Assembly: GCF_946151065.1 (NCBI RefSeq)
Contig: NZ_CAMGZA010000001.1
Coordinates: 682,001 to 746,000 of the forward strand
DNA length: 64,000 nt
Origin: Microbacterium sp. Marseille-Q6965
GTDB taxonomy: Bacteria; Actinomycetota; Actinomycetes; Actinomycetales; Microbacteriaceae
Reading direction: 5' to 3'
A program made the translations under genes and the position numbers. Below the pieces are notes generated by a model that worked only from the letters and a program-made list of their open reading frames with translations, was not told where the DNA came from and did not search any database. Shown piece after piece: positions 43,804-51,877 of this stretch (within the stretch, counting starts at the first letter, position 1; each line of letters opens with the position of its first letter).

Positions 43804-43809
43804 TACAAT
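43804..43809 (+). promoter_or_regulatory. -10 element TACAAT of the ABC-F leader transcript
   Basis: TACAAT with a weak -35 candidate (TGTCGC at 43781-43786, 17-bp spacing). Transcription from about 43816 would give a roughly 190-nt leader before the ABC-F start at 44007. Confidence 0.55.
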
Positions 43810-43844
43810 CGAGCCGACCTGCCCCCGAGGATCGGAACGAACCG

Positions 43845-43871
43845 TTGAAGCTCATCGACGCCATCGCGTAA
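43845..43871 (+). CDS. Possible leader peptide (TTG start, MKLIDAIA) of the ABC-F gene
   Basis: An eight-codon open frame from TTG to TAA in the long leader, ending 3 nt before the first arm of the attenuator. Shine-Dalgarno support is weak (GGAAC 6 nt upstream). Its position relative to the hairpins is what a ribosome-stalling leader would need; the start codon is a guess. Confidence 0.35.
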   Translation: MKLIDAIA

Positions 43872-43874
43872 TCC

Positions 43875-43995
43875 GCGCTGACCGTCGACTCCGGTTCGCC
43901 GAGCTCGATCAGCGCCTCTCGCGCTGATCCGTCGATGCTCGCTCCGAGCGTGCAGGCCCTCTGCCGCGGTATCAGCGCACCCCTGCTCTGATACC
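43875..43995 (+). promoter_or_regulatory. Attenuator-like leader with alternating complementary segments
   Basis: Five segments share the same complementarity: GCGCTGA (43875-43881), GATCAGCGC (43907-43915), GCGCTGATC (43921-43929), GGTATCAGCGC (43968-43978) and CTGATACC (43988-43995). Neighbouring pairs exclude each other (0:1 with 2:3, versus 1:2 with 3:4). The last arm ends 1 nt before the GGGAGG ribosome site (43997-44002). No T-run follows, so translational rather than transcriptional control is favoured. Confidence 0.6.
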
Positions 43996-44006
43996 CGGGA
44001 GGTCCC

Positions 44007-45581
44007 ATGCCTGCTCTCATCCTTGATCGTCTCTCCTTCACCTGGCCCGACGGATCCGTCGGACTGCGCGAGCTCTCCGGCGCCTTCGGCGAGCGCCGCA
44101 CCGGACTCGTCGGACGCAACGGCGCCGGCAAGTCCACGCTGCTGCGCCTGGCCGCGGGCGAGCTCGTGCCCACGACGGGCCGCATCGTCGCAGACGGCGA
44201 TGTCGCCTACCTGCCGCAGAAGCTCACCCTCGACACGGGCATGCGCGTCGCCGAGCTGTTGGGCATCGCCGCGCCGCTCGACGCCGTGCGCGCCATCGAG
44301 GCCGGCGATGTCGAGCCTGCCCGCTTCGACGAGGTCGGCGACGACTGGGACGTGGAGGCCCGCGCGCACGCGGCGCTCGCCGAGGCCGGACTCGCACCGG
44401 ACATGCTCGACCGCCGCGTCGGCGAACTCTCCGGCGGCGAGGCCATGCTCGCGGCCCTCACCGGCATCCGGCTCGGGGGCGCCCCCATCACCCTGCTGGA
44501 CGAGCCGACGAACAACCTCGACCGTGACGCGCGCGCCCGCGTCTACGACCTCGTCCGCGGCTGGCGGGGTGCGCTGATCGTCGTCTCGCACGACCTCGCG
44601 CTTCTCGAGCTGATGGACGAGACCGCCGAGCTGTACGACGGCGCGCTCAGCGTGTTCGGTGGACCGTACTCCCAGTGGCGCGCGGCGCTGGAGGCGGATC
44701 AGGAGGCCGCGCGGCAGGCCGAGGTCGACGCGAGGAAGTCGCTCGCCAAGGAGAAGCGGCAGCGCATCGAGGCCGAGACGAAGCTCGCGCGCCGGCAGCG
44801 GTACGCGAAGACCGACTACGAGAACCTGCGGCGGCCGAAGGTCATTATGAAGCTCAAGGCGGGCGAGGCGCAGGTGTCGGCGGGGAAGCTGCGCGGCGAG
44901 GTACGCGAGAAGGAGCGGGAGGCCCGCGCCGCCCTCGACCTCGCCGAGCGGCGGGTCCGAGACGACGACGCGATCCGGTTGGACCTGCCCGACCCCGCCG
45001 TCGCGGCGGGGCGGCGCATCGCCACGATCAGCGACGGCGATCGCGACTGGGTCGTGCAGGGGCCGGAACGCGTCGCCCTGATCGGCCCCAACGGTGCGGG
45101 CAAGACGCGGCTCCTGGAATCACTGCTACGCGGCGAGGGCGCCTCGCGGCTGCACACGGAGAGAGTCGGCTATCTGCCGCAGCGGATCGACGGTCTCGAC
45201 GATGCCGCGTCGGCGTTCGATACCGTGCAGGCGGCGGCGCCGCGCGTGCCGTCGGCGCAGTTGCGCAACAGTCTCGCGCGGTTCCTCATCCGGGGCGCCG
45301 CCGCCGACCGGCCCATCGCCTCGCTGTCGGGAGGCGAGCGCTTCCGCGTGGCGATCGCGCGCCTGCTGCTCGCCGATCCCCCACCGCAGCTGCTCGTCCT
45401 CGACGAGCCGACGAACAACCTCGACATCGCCACCGCCGAACAGCTGCTCGCCGCCCTTCGGGCGTTCCGCGGCGCGGTGCTCATCGTGAGTCACGACGAC
45501 GCCTTCCTGCGCCGCCTCGAACCCGATCTCACGCTCGAGCTTCGCGACGGGGCGCTCGCGGAGGTCGCGCTCACGCCGTGA
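44007..45581 (+). CDS. ABC-F family ATP-binding protein, probable ribosome-protection type
   Basis: 524 residues, two ABC domains and no membrane helix. First domain: Walker A GRNGAGKST (about 37), a variant signature LSGGEAML, and Walker B LLDEPTNNLD. The inter-domain linker (about 225-310) is long, strongly basic and helical. Second domain: Walker A GPNGAGKT, LSGGERFRV and LVLDEPTNNLD. ABC-F proteins with an elongated linker can dislodge antibiotics from the peptidyl-transferase centre or tunnel. The gene has a roughly 190-nt leader with exclusive hairpins and is followed by an erm remnant, both pointing to inducible antibiotic resistance. Drug specificity cannot be read off. Confidence 0.85.
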   Translation: MPALILDRLSFTWPDGSVGLRELSGAFGERRTGLVGRNGAGKSTLLRLAAGELVPTTGRIVADGDVAYLPQKLTLDTGMRVAELLGIAAPLDAVRAIEAGDVEPARFDEVGDDWDVEARAHAALAEAGLAPDMLDRRVGELSGGEAMLAALTGIRLGGAPITLLDEPTNNLDRDARARVYDLVRGWRGALIVVSHDLALLELMDETAELYDGALSVFGGPYSQWRAALEADQEAARQAEVDARKSLAKEKRQRIEAETKLARRQRYAKTDYENLRRPKVIMKLKAGEAQVSAGKLRGEVREKEREARAALDLAERRVRDDDAIRLDLPDPAVAAGRRIATISDGDRDWVVQGPERVALIGPNGAGKTRLLESLLRGEGASRLHTERVGYLPQRIDGLDDAASAFDTVQAAAPRVPSAQLRNSLARFLIRGAAADRPIASLSGGERFRVAIARLLLADPPPQLLVLDEPTNNLDIATAEQLLAALRAFRGAVLIVSHDDAFLRRLEPDLTLELRDGALAEVALTP

Positions 45582-45587
45582 CGCGGA

Positions 45588-45634
45588 CCGCCCGCCCTCT
45601 CCTTCGCACGGGCGCCGAGGGGACGGGCGGGCGG
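45588..45634 (+). terminator. Hairpin terminator after the ABC-F gene
   Basis: CCGCCCGCCC (45588-45597) pairs with GGGCGGGCGG (45625-45634); the loop contains further pairing. It lies 6 nt past the ABC-F stop and separates it from the erm leader promoter. Confidence 0.6.
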
Positions 45635-45650
45635 CGCGGGACGGTCACGG

Positions 45651-45680
45651 TTGAAGCGTGAGAGTGCCGCCTGTTACGGT
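45651..45680 (+). promoter_or_regulatory. Promoter of the erm leader peptide
   Basis: TTGAAG (45651-45656), an 18-bp spacer and TACGGT (45675-45680), then 7 nt to ATG 45688. This predicts a leaderless transcript that starts with the leader peptide. Confidence 0.55.
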
Positions 45681-45687
45681 CGTAGCC

Positions 45688-45753
45688 ATGGGAACCCTGT
45701 GCACCGCGCTCGTGACGACGCGCGTCGCCGTGTTCCGCGACCGCCGCTCCTGA
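45688..45753 (+). CDS. Erm leader peptide (21 residues)
   Basis: ATG 45688 to TGA 45753, 21 residues ending R-D-R-R-S. Short peptides upstream of erm genes stall the ribosome in the presence of macrolides and so open the methylase ribosome site. R-D-R fits the known R/K-x-R/K arrest motif, and V-A-V-F precedes it. Its position 122 nt before the methylase start, followed by GC-rich inverted repeats, is the classical erm arrangement. It appears intact although the methylase is broken. Confidence 0.65.
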   Translation: MGTLCTALVTTRVAVFRDRRS

Positions 45754-45847
45754 CGGCGTCCGGACGCATTCCCGCGCCTGCGCGCCGTCGCCGAAGAGTC
45801 CTCGCACCCGGGCCGGTTCTCGCGCCTCTCGCTGCGCGCCGCCCCCG

Positions 45848-45873
45848 GTGCTCCCTTCGCACTCGGAGCGCAC
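45848..45873 (+). promoter_or_regulatory. Hairpin sequestering the erm ribosome-binding site
   Basis: GTGCTCC (45848-45854) can pair with GGAGCgCAC (45865-45873, one bulged G), burying the GGAG Shine-Dalgarno (45865-45868) of the methylase ATG at 45876. A perfect 12-nt palindrome GCGTCCGGACGC directly follows the leader stop (45756-45767). Confidence 0.55.
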
Positions 45874-45875
45874 CC

Positions 45876-46542
45876 ATGCCTCGTTCTCTTTCCGGCGGCC
45901 GACACGAGCTCGGCCAGAACTTCCTGACCCACCGTCCCACCATCGCACGCATCGTCGGGCTGGTCTCGCGCACGGACGGCTCGATCCTCGAGATCGGCTC
46001 GGGCGACGGCGCCCTCACCCGTCCGCTCGCGGCGCTCGGCCGCCCGCTCACCGCGATCGACCTCGACGAGCATCGCGTGGCTCGGCTGCGGCACGCCCTG
46101 CCCGGGGTGCGCGTCCTGCACGCCGTGGCGACACGCCGTGCTGCTGACGCAGTGGGAGGTCGCCCGCAAGCGCGCCGGCGTGGGCGGCGGCACCATGCTC
46201 ACGGCGCAGAGCGCGCCGTGGTTCACCTTCGCCCTGCACGAGCGCGTGCCGAGCCACCGATTCGCGCCGCGTCCGAGCGTGGACGGAGGTCTTCTCGCGG
46301 TGTCCCGGCGCGCCGAGCCGCTCGTGCCGCACCGCGAGCAGCGGGACTATCAGGCCTTTGTGCGGGCCGTGTTCACGAGCCGCGGCGGCACGCTGCGGGC
46401 CGTCCTGCAGCAGGCCACGGGCGCGAGCCGCGCGCGGTGCACCCGCGCGCTGCAGCAGCACGGCGTCGGCGGCGCGGCGCTGCCGCGGGACCTCACGCCC
46501 CTGCAGTGGTCCGGACTGTGGCTCACCCTGCGTTCCGGCTGA
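45876..46542 (+). pseudogene. erm: erm-type 23S rRNA (adenine2058-N6)-methyltransferase, internally deleted and frameshifted
   Basis: The 5' part (about 83 residues from ATG 45876) has the Erm N-terminus RHELGQNFLTH, SAM motif I EIGSGDGALT and AIDLD. The 3' part, in another frame (about 46132-46542, 136 residues), has QWEVARKRAG, PWFTF, SVDGGLL and the C-terminal helices of Erm. By comparison with Erm proteins as I remember them, about 35-45 residues between VRVLHA and AVLLTQ are missing, including the catalytic N-x-P-F/Y motif. The junction carries a 9-bp direct repeat CACGCCGTG (46119-46127 and 46132-46140). The product cannot methylate A2058. Confidence 0.85.
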
Positions 46543-46547
46543 CGCGG

Positions 46548-46580
46548 GCGGTCCCGGCCCGGGCTCTGGGCCGGGACCGC
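46548..46580. terminator. Convergent terminator between erm remnant and tatD
   Basis: A perfect 13-bp GC-rich stem (46548-46560 with 46568-46580) with a 7-nt loop, in the 48-nt gap between the two convergent units. Confidence 0.7.
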
Positions 46581-46590
46581 GCCGGGCGCG

Positions 46591-47493
46591 TCAGAACGCG
46601 CCGTAGACCTCGAGGGTGTTCGCCGCCACCCGCGCGCACAGCTCGTCCAGATCGGCCCCCAGCTCGGAGGCCATGAAGCGCATCGTGAGGGGTACGAGGT
46701 ACGGGGCGTTGGGACGACCGCGGTAGGGCACCGGCGCGAGGAACGGGGCGTCGGTCTCGACGAGGATGCGCTCGCGGGGTGTCACGGCGAGGGCGTCGCG
46801 CAGGTTCTGCGCGTTCGCGAAGGTGATGTTCCCCGCAAACGACAGGTAGTAGCCGCGCTCGGCCGCCTCGCGCGCCATCTCGGCGTCGCCCGAGAAGCAG
46901 TGGAACACCGTCCTGTCCGGGGCCCCCACGCGCGCGAGCGTGTCGAGCACCTCGCGATGCGCCTCGCGGTCGTGGATCTGCATCGCCACGCCGTGCTTCT
47001 TGGCCAGCGCGATGTGCGCCTCGAAGGACTCGAACTGGGCTGGCCGGCCCTCCTCGCCCGTGCGGAAGAAGTCGAGCCCCGTCTCGCCGATCGCGCGCAC
47101 GCGCGGGTGAGCCGCGAGCTCGTCCACGACCGCGATCGCCTCATCGAGCCGCCCCTGCGAGGCGTAGGCCGGAGCGTCGTTCGGATGGATCGCGACGGCC
47201 GCGAGCACGCGCGGGTGCCGCTCCGCTGCGGCCACCGCCCAGCGCGAGGACTCGATGTCGCCCGAGGCCTGCACCACGCCGTGAATGCCGACGGCGAGGG
47301 CGCGCTCCAGCTGTTCATCGAGCGAGAGCGGGTCGTCGCCGTCCTCGATCTCGAGATGGCAGTGGTTGTCGTACACGGGCACGACCAGGGGCTCGGGCGC
47401 CTCCGGATGCGTCAGGTCCTTGCGCCCCTTCGTGGAGCGCTTCTCGACGTACGTCTCGCGCGTGCCCTCGCCGACCGCACCGTTTCCCGACAC
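46591..47493 (-). CDS. tatD: TatD-family metal-dependent deoxyribonuclease
   Basis: 300 residues. Metal ligands of the amidohydrolase-like TatD fold are visible: N-H-C-H-L near residue 44, GETGLDFFR (Glu), QIHDREA (His), and ETDAPFL (Asp). The N-terminal 40 residues are a charged extension (start GTG 47493). It begins 7 nt after the metG stop, so metG-tatD are co-transcribed. Homologues have 3'-5' exonuclease activity in DNA repair or RNA turnover. Confidence 0.9.
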   Translation of the reverse strand: MSGNGAVGEGTRETYVEKRSTKGRKDLTHPEAPEPLVVPVYDNHCHLEIEDGDDPLSLDEQLERALAVGIHGVVQASGDIESSRWAVAAAERHPRVLAAVAIHPNDAPAYASQGRLDEAIAVVDELAAHPRVRAIGETGLDFFRTGEEGRPAQFESFEAHIALAKKHGVAMQIHDREAHREVLDTLARVGAPDRTVFHCFSGDAEMAREAAERGYYLSFAGNITFANAQNLRDALAVTPRERILVETDAPFLAPVPYRGRPNAPYLVPLTMRFMASELGADLDELCARVAANTLEVYGAF

Positions 47494-47500
47494 GGCGACC

Positions 47501-49075
47501 TCACTCCGTCTCGATGCGCGGGAACAGCGGGTCGAGGGAGCGCACGGCGGCGCCCGCCGGAAGCACCCCCCACGTGCCCGCGGCGCGCACGTCCTGCGCG
47601 CCGAGCTCGCCGAGTGCGTCCTGGGCGCCCAGCGCGACCCACAGCTTGGAGGTCGACTTCGGCATCACCGGCGAGAGCAGCACGGCCAGCGCGCGCAACC
47701 CCTCGGCGCACGTGTAGAGCACGGTCGCCAGGCGGTCGCGACGCGCCTCGTCCTTCGCGAGCACCCACGGCTCGTTGTCGGTGATGTAGCCGTTGAGCTC
47801 GTCGACGATCGTCCAGATCGCGTCGATCGCCTGGTCGATCCGGAACTTCTCCATCGCGGCGTCCGCGTCGGCGGCCGCCGCGGCCACGACCTGCTGGATC
47901 CGCAGGTCCTCCTCGGCGTACTCGACCGGCGTGGGAACGGATCCGTCGAAGTACCGGCCGATCATCGCGACGGTGCGCGAGGCCAGGTTGCCGAAGCCGT
48001 TGGCGAGCTCCGCCTGGTAGCGGGCGGCCATGTCCTCCCACGAGAACGAGCCGTCCTGGCCGAACGCGATCGCGGAGAGGAAGTAGAAGCGGAAGGCGTC
48101 GCTGCCGAAGGTGTCGACGAGCGTCTCGGGCGCGATGCCGGTCGCCTTGGACTTCGACATCTTCTCGCCGCCCACGAGCAGCCAGCCGTGCGCGAAGACG
48201 CCCTTGGGCACCTCCAGCCCCGCCGCCATGAGCATGGCGGGCCAGATGACCGCGTGGAAGCGCAGGATGTCCTTGCCCACGACGTGATAGCCCGGCCAGC
48301 GCCGCTCGAAGTTGGCTTCGTCGGCGCCGTAGCCGATCGCGGTGGCGTAGTTGAGCAGCGCGTCGATCCACACGTACAGCACGTGGGAGGCGTCCCACGG
48401 GATGGGGATGCCCCAGTCGAACGCCGACCGCGAGATCGACAGGTCCTTGAGTCCCTGCTGCACGAACGCGACCACCTCGTTGCGCGCCGACTCCGGCTGC
48501 ACGAAGTCGGGGCGCTCGCGATACAGCTCGAGCAGCCGGTCCTGGAACTTGCTGAGGGTGAAGAAGTAGTTCTTCTCGTGCAACAGCTCGAGCGGCTTCG
48601 AGTGGATCGCGCACACCTTGAGGCCCTCGAAGGGCCCCGTGCCGTCGACGATCTCGCTCTCGGGCTTGAACTCCTCGCAGCCGACGCAGTACAGCGCCTC
48701 GTACTCGCCCGCGTACACGTAGCCGCGATCGTGGATCGCCTGCCAGAACTTCGCCGCAGCGGTCTCGTGGCGCTCCTGGGTGGTGCGGATGAAGTCGTCG
48801 TTGGCGACATCGAGCGTGTCCAGCAGCGGGAACCAAGCCTCCGTGACGAGCTTGTCGACCCACTCCTGCGGCGTGACACCGTTTGCCGCGGCGGCACGCA
48901 TCATCTTCTGGCCGTGCTCGTCGGTGCCCGTGAGCATCCATGTGTCGTCGCCGGCCTGGCGGTGCCAGCGCGCGAGGGCGTCCACCGCCACCGTCGTGTA
49001 CCCGTGCCCGATGTGGGGCACATCGCTCGGGTAGTAGATCGGGGTGGTGATGTAGAAGGAACGCCCGGAAGTCAC
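47501..49075 (-). CDS. metG: Methionyl-tRNA synthetase
   Basis: 524 residues; class I synthetase. HIGH-type motif PHIGHGY (about 20-26), a single zinc-knuckle-like CVGC (about 126-129), KMSKS motif (about 305) and the anticodon-binding helical domain. No C-terminal EMAP-type tRNA-binding domain, as is usual for the short actinobacterial form. Start GTG 49075 has TAGACT exactly 6 nt upstream on the minus strand, a leaderless promoter inside the 41-nt gap after rsmI. Confidence 0.96.
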   Translation of the reverse strand: MTSGRSFYITTPIYYPSDVPHIGHGYTTVAVDALARWHRQAGDDTWMLTGTDEHGQKMMRAAAANGVTPQEWVDKLVTEAWFPLLDTLDVANDDFIRTTQERHETAAAKFWQAIHDRGYVYAGEYEALYCVGCEEFKPESEIVDGTGPFEGLKVCAIHSKPLELLHEKNYFFTLSKFQDRLLELYRERPDFVQPESARNEVVAFVQQGLKDLSISRSAFDWGIPIPWDASHVLYVWIDALLNYATAIGYGADEANFERRWPGYHVVGKDILRFHAVIWPAMLMAAGLEVPKGVFAHGWLLVGGEKMSKSKATGIAPETLVDTFGSDAFRFYFLSAIAFGQDGSFSWEDMAARYQAELANGFGNLASRTVAMIGRYFDGSVPTPVEYAEEDLRIQQVVAAAAADADAAMEKFRIDQAIDAIWTIVDELNGYITDNEPWVLAKDEARRDRLATVLYTCAEGLRALAVLLSPVMPKSTSKLWVALGAQDALGELGAQDVRAAGTWGVLPAGAAVRSLDPLFPRIETE

Positions 49076-49116
49076 CAGAGCAGTCTAGTTGCGGCGCCGC
49101 CGGGCCATGACGCGCG

Positions 49117-49932
49117 TCAGCGTGCGGCCAGCGCTGCCTGGTACAGGTCGCGAGACGACAGCCCCGTCGCCTCGGCGACCTCGCGCGCCGCGTCCTTGAG
49201 CCGGGTGCCGCCGGCGACGAGCGCGCGGACCTGCGCGAGCGCGTCCTCGGCCGAGACCTCACGGGCGACCGCGCCGGCCACGACGATGACGACCTCGCCG
49301 CGCACCCCTTCCTCCGCCCAGGCGGCCAGCTCGGCCAGCGTGCCGCGCGCGACCTCCTCGTGCAGCTTGGTCAGTTCGCGGCACACCGCCGCGCGCCGAT
49401 CGGCCCCGAACGCGCCCGCCATGTCGGCGAGCGTCTGCGCGACGCGGCTCGGCGCCTCGAAGAAGACCAGGGTGCGCGGTTCCGCGGCCAACGCGGCCAG
49501 CGCTCGGGACCGCTCCCCCGGCTTGCGCGCCACGAAGCCCTCGAACGCGAAGCGATCCGTCGGCAGCCCCGACACCGCCAGCGCCGTGAGCACCGCGCTC
49601 GGCCCCGGGATCGCCGTCACGGTCACGCCCGCCTCGGCCGCGGCGGCGACGAGGCCGTAGCCGGGGTCGCTGACCGTCGGCATGCCGGCGTCCGTGAGCA
49701 CCACGAGGTCCTGCTCGCGGGCGCGCTCCACGAGCTCGGCGGCGACCTGCTTCTCGTTGTGGTCGTGCAGGGCCACGAGACGGGGGCGATTGGCGATGCC
49801 GAGCGCCGCGAACAGGCGCTGGGCCGTGCGGGTGTCCTCCGCCGCGACCAGAGGTGCCGCCTCGAGCGCCTCGATGAGGCGGCGGGACGCGTCCCCGAGG
49901 TTGCCGATGGGCGTGGCCGCGAGGATGATCAC
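49117..49932 (-). CDS. rsmI: 16S rRNA (cytidine1402-2'-O)-methyltransferase
   Basis: 271 residues, tetrapyrrole-methylase-like fold. LAATPIGNLGDAS at the N-terminus, AEDTR, LTDAGMPTVSDPG (about 78-90), and the PGPSA loop. A C-terminal helical extension (about 225-271) is typical of RsmI. It methylates C1402 in the ribosomal P site. Start GTG 49932 follows TAGCCT by 6 nt (minus strand), a leaderless layout. Confidence 0.93.
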   Translation of the reverse strand: MIILAATPIGNLGDASRRLIEALEAAPLVAAEDTRTAQRLFAALGIANRPRLVALHDHNEKQVAAELVERAREQDLVVLTDAGMPTVSDPGYGLVAAAAEAGVTVTAIPGPSAVLTALAVSGLPTDRFAFEGFVARKPGERSRALAALAAEPRTLVFFEAPSRVAQTLADMAGAFGADRRAAVCRELTKLHEEVARGTLAELAAWAEEGVRGEVVIVVAGAVAREVSAEDALAQVRALVAGGTRLKDAAREVAEATGLSSRDLYQAALAAR

Positions 49933-49938
49933 GCCCCC

Positions 49939-49957
49939 AGGCTACGCCGGGTAGCGT
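49939..49957. promoter_or_regulatory. Back-to-back leaderless -10 elements for rsmI and the HAD gene
   Basis: TAGCCT on the minus strand (49944-49939) lies 6 nt before the rsmI GTG, and TAGCGT on the plus strand (49952-49957) lies 7 nt before the HAD-phosphatase GTG. The start codons are only 32 nt apart. Confidence 0.5.
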
Positions 49958-49964
49958 TCTGCGA

Positions 49965-50648
49965 GTGATCGGGCGCACCCTCATCCTGGACTTCGACGGC
50001 ACGGTGTGCGTCGGGCACGGACCGGCCCTCGCGTACGCGCGCGAGGCGTCCGGCCTGCACGCCGACCTGGCCGACCTTCCGGACCGGGTGGCGCGCTACT
50101 GCGCGGGTGAGCAGGTGCCCGGTCTCGAGGGTGCACTGGACGGTTACCTCGCCGTGGCCGACGCGGCCATCGCGCTCGGCGTTCCCGTCTCGCGGCTGCA
50201 GGCCGCCTTCCTCGAAGCGCGCCGGCAGCTGGCGGAGGACGGTCTGGGCACCCGCGCGCCAGAGGGTCTGGCGGCGCTGACCGACGAGCTTCGCGCCGAC
50301 GGCACACGTGTGCTGCTCGTGACGAACGCGCCGGAGGTGGGCCTGGACCGCATGCTCGCGCGCCTCGGACTCGCCGACTCCTTCGACGAGGTCGTCGCCG
50401 AGGCACGCAAGCCCTCGGGCCTCGGCGACGTGATCGACCGGCTGGGGCATCCCGTCTCGAAGGACCGTGTGCTGAGCGTCGGCGACATCTGGGTCAACGA
50501 TCTGGCCGTCCCCGCCGAGCGCGGCGCGGCCACGGCACTGATCGATCCCTTCGGCCGAGCCGCGGGCACCCCCGACGTGCGGGCGCGCTCCTTCGAGGAG
50601 CTCCTGCCGTTCCTGCGCGAGTGGGGCGGACGGCCGCTGCACCCCTGA
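49965..50648 (+). CDS. HAD-superfamily hydrolase
   Basis: 227 residues from GTG. HAD motif I DFDGTVCVG (nucleophile Asp near residue 8, with the acid/base Asp two residues on), motif II TN in LLVTNAP, motif III Lys in EARKPSG, and motif IV GDIWVND. The helical cap lies between motifs I and II. Phosphatase substrate unknown. Codirectional with the phnDCEE-like importer 170 nt downstream, so a link to phosphate-ester use is possible but unproven. Confidence 0.8.
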   Translation: MIGRTLILDFDGTVCVGHGPALAYAREASGLHADLADLPDRVARYCAGEQVPGLEGALDGYLAVADAAIALGVPVSRLQAAFLEARRQLAEDGLGTRAPEGLAALTDELRADGTRVLLVTNAPEVGLDRMLARLGLADSFDEVVAEARKPSGLGDVIDRLGHPVSKDRVLSVGDIWVNDLAVPAERGAATALIDPFGRAAGTPDVRARSFEELLPFLREWGGRPLHP

Positions 50649-50817
50649 GCGACGCCACGGCGGGATCCGGGTCCGCGGCGGCACCGGCCGGTTACATCCT
50701 CGTGAAGGCCCTGTCCGATGCGCACGGCGCGCGTTACCGTCTGGAGTGGGCGCCCTGCTCCCGGGCGCGCTCCGCTCGCACCGCGCCTGCATCGCGCGCC
50801 GTCCCGAAGGAAGAACC

Positions 50818-51822
50818 TTGACTGACAGCACGTTCACGAAGCGCGCGGCCATCGCCGTCACGAGTGCCGCGACGCTTGCCCTCCTCCTGTCCGGCTGCGG
50901 TGGATCCGGCCAGGGCGACGCCGGCACGGGCGACGCGCCCTCGGAGCTCGTCCTCGGCCTCGTCCCCTCCCAGGACGTCGACCAGCTCGTGCTCGACGCC
51001 GAGGAGCTCGGCGAGATGCTCTCCGCCGAGCTCGACATTCCCGTCACCGCCGAGGTGACCACCGACTACGCCGCGCTGGTCACCGCCATGCAGGCCGGGC
51101 AGGCCGACATCGGCATGTTCGGCCCCATCGCCCTCGTCCAGGCGGCGGACCAGGCCGGCGCCGTGCCGATCCTGCAATCGGTCCGCTACGGCTCGTCGAC
51201 GTATGTGACGCAGTGGTTCACCACGGACACCGATCGCTTCTGCCTCGACGAGATCGTCGAGAAGGAGACCGAGGACGGCGTCTTCACCTTCTGCAACGGC
51301 ACCGACGCGGACGAGGTCAGCGGCCCGAAGGGCGAGGAGGCGATCGCCCTCATCGAGCAGGACGAGAGGATCGCGTTCGTCGACGAGGGGTCGGCCTCGG
51401 GCTACTACTACCCGGCCACGCAGCTGCAGGAGGTGGCGGGCCTCGACCCGTTTGCGCTGACGGGGGCCACCTTCGCGGGCGGCCACCCGAACGCGGTCAT
51501 CGCGGTCGACGACGGCGACGCCACGGTGGGCGTGAGCTTCGACGACGCCCGGGCAGAGGTCGTGGCAGAGCGCCCGACGATCGGCGAGGACGTGACCGTC
51601 TTCGCGTGGTCGCAGAACATCCCCAACGACGGCGTCGCCGTCTCCAGCGACCTGTCGGAGGAGTGGCAGCAGAAGATCTCCGATGCGTTCCTGGCGATCG
51701 CCGACACCGAGGAGGGCGTCGCCGTGCTGCAGGCCGTCTACAACATCGACGGCCTCGTCGCGGCGGACCTCGATGCGCTCGACGCCGCGCGCGAGGTCGA
51801 GGCGAATTTCGGCGAGCAGTGA
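50818..51822 (+). CDS. phnD: Phosphate/phosphonate-type ABC transporter substrate-binding lipoprotein (PhnD-like)
   Basis: 334 residues from TTG 50818, which has AAGGAAG upstream; an in-frame GTG at 50746 would add 24 residues before the signal peptide. Lipobox LSGC near residues 22-25, a Gly-rich linker, then the PhnD fold: LVLGLVPSQD, TTDYAALVTAMQAGQADIGMFGP and the conserved DEGSASGYYYP. The family binds phosphonates, phosphite or phosphate. No C-P lyase genes are in view, so the ligand is uncertain. Confidence 0.88.
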   Translation: MTDSTFTKRAAIAVTSAATLALLLSGCGGSGQGDAGTGDAPSELVLGLVPSQDVDQLVLDAEELGEMLSAELDIPVTAEVTTDYAALVTAMQAGQADIGMFGPIALVQAADQAGAVPILQSVRYGSSTYVTQWFTTDTDRFCLDEIVEKETEDGVFTFCNGTDADEVSGPKGEEAIALIEQDERIAFVDEGSASGYYYPATQLQEVAGLDPFALTGATFAGGHPNAVIAVDDGDATVGVSFDDARAEVVAERPTIGEDVTVFAWSQNIPNDGVAVSSDLSEEWQQKISDAFLAIADTEEGVAVLQAVYNIDGLVAADLDALDAAREVEANFGEQ

Positions 51823-51877
51823 CCCTCCGGCCCCGGCCGAGCCCGCCACCCCATCCCCTCGGCGATTGCAACGACAC

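Noticed and set aside
43736..44185. N-terminal extension of the helicase by about 150 residues
   Set aside because: The extra frame overlaps the ABC-F leader and gene on the other strand and shows no helicase-like sequence; the GAGAAT element and Met at 43735 give a better start.
45876..46676. The erm frame read straight through as a fusion protein
   Set aside because: After about residue 84 the frame becomes Arg-rich nonsense while genuine Erm sequence continues in another frame; a pseudogene explains it better.
49076..49116. T-box or other leader RNA before metG
   Set aside because: The gap to rsmI is 41 nt and a -10 element sits 6 nt before the start codon, leaving no room for a leader.
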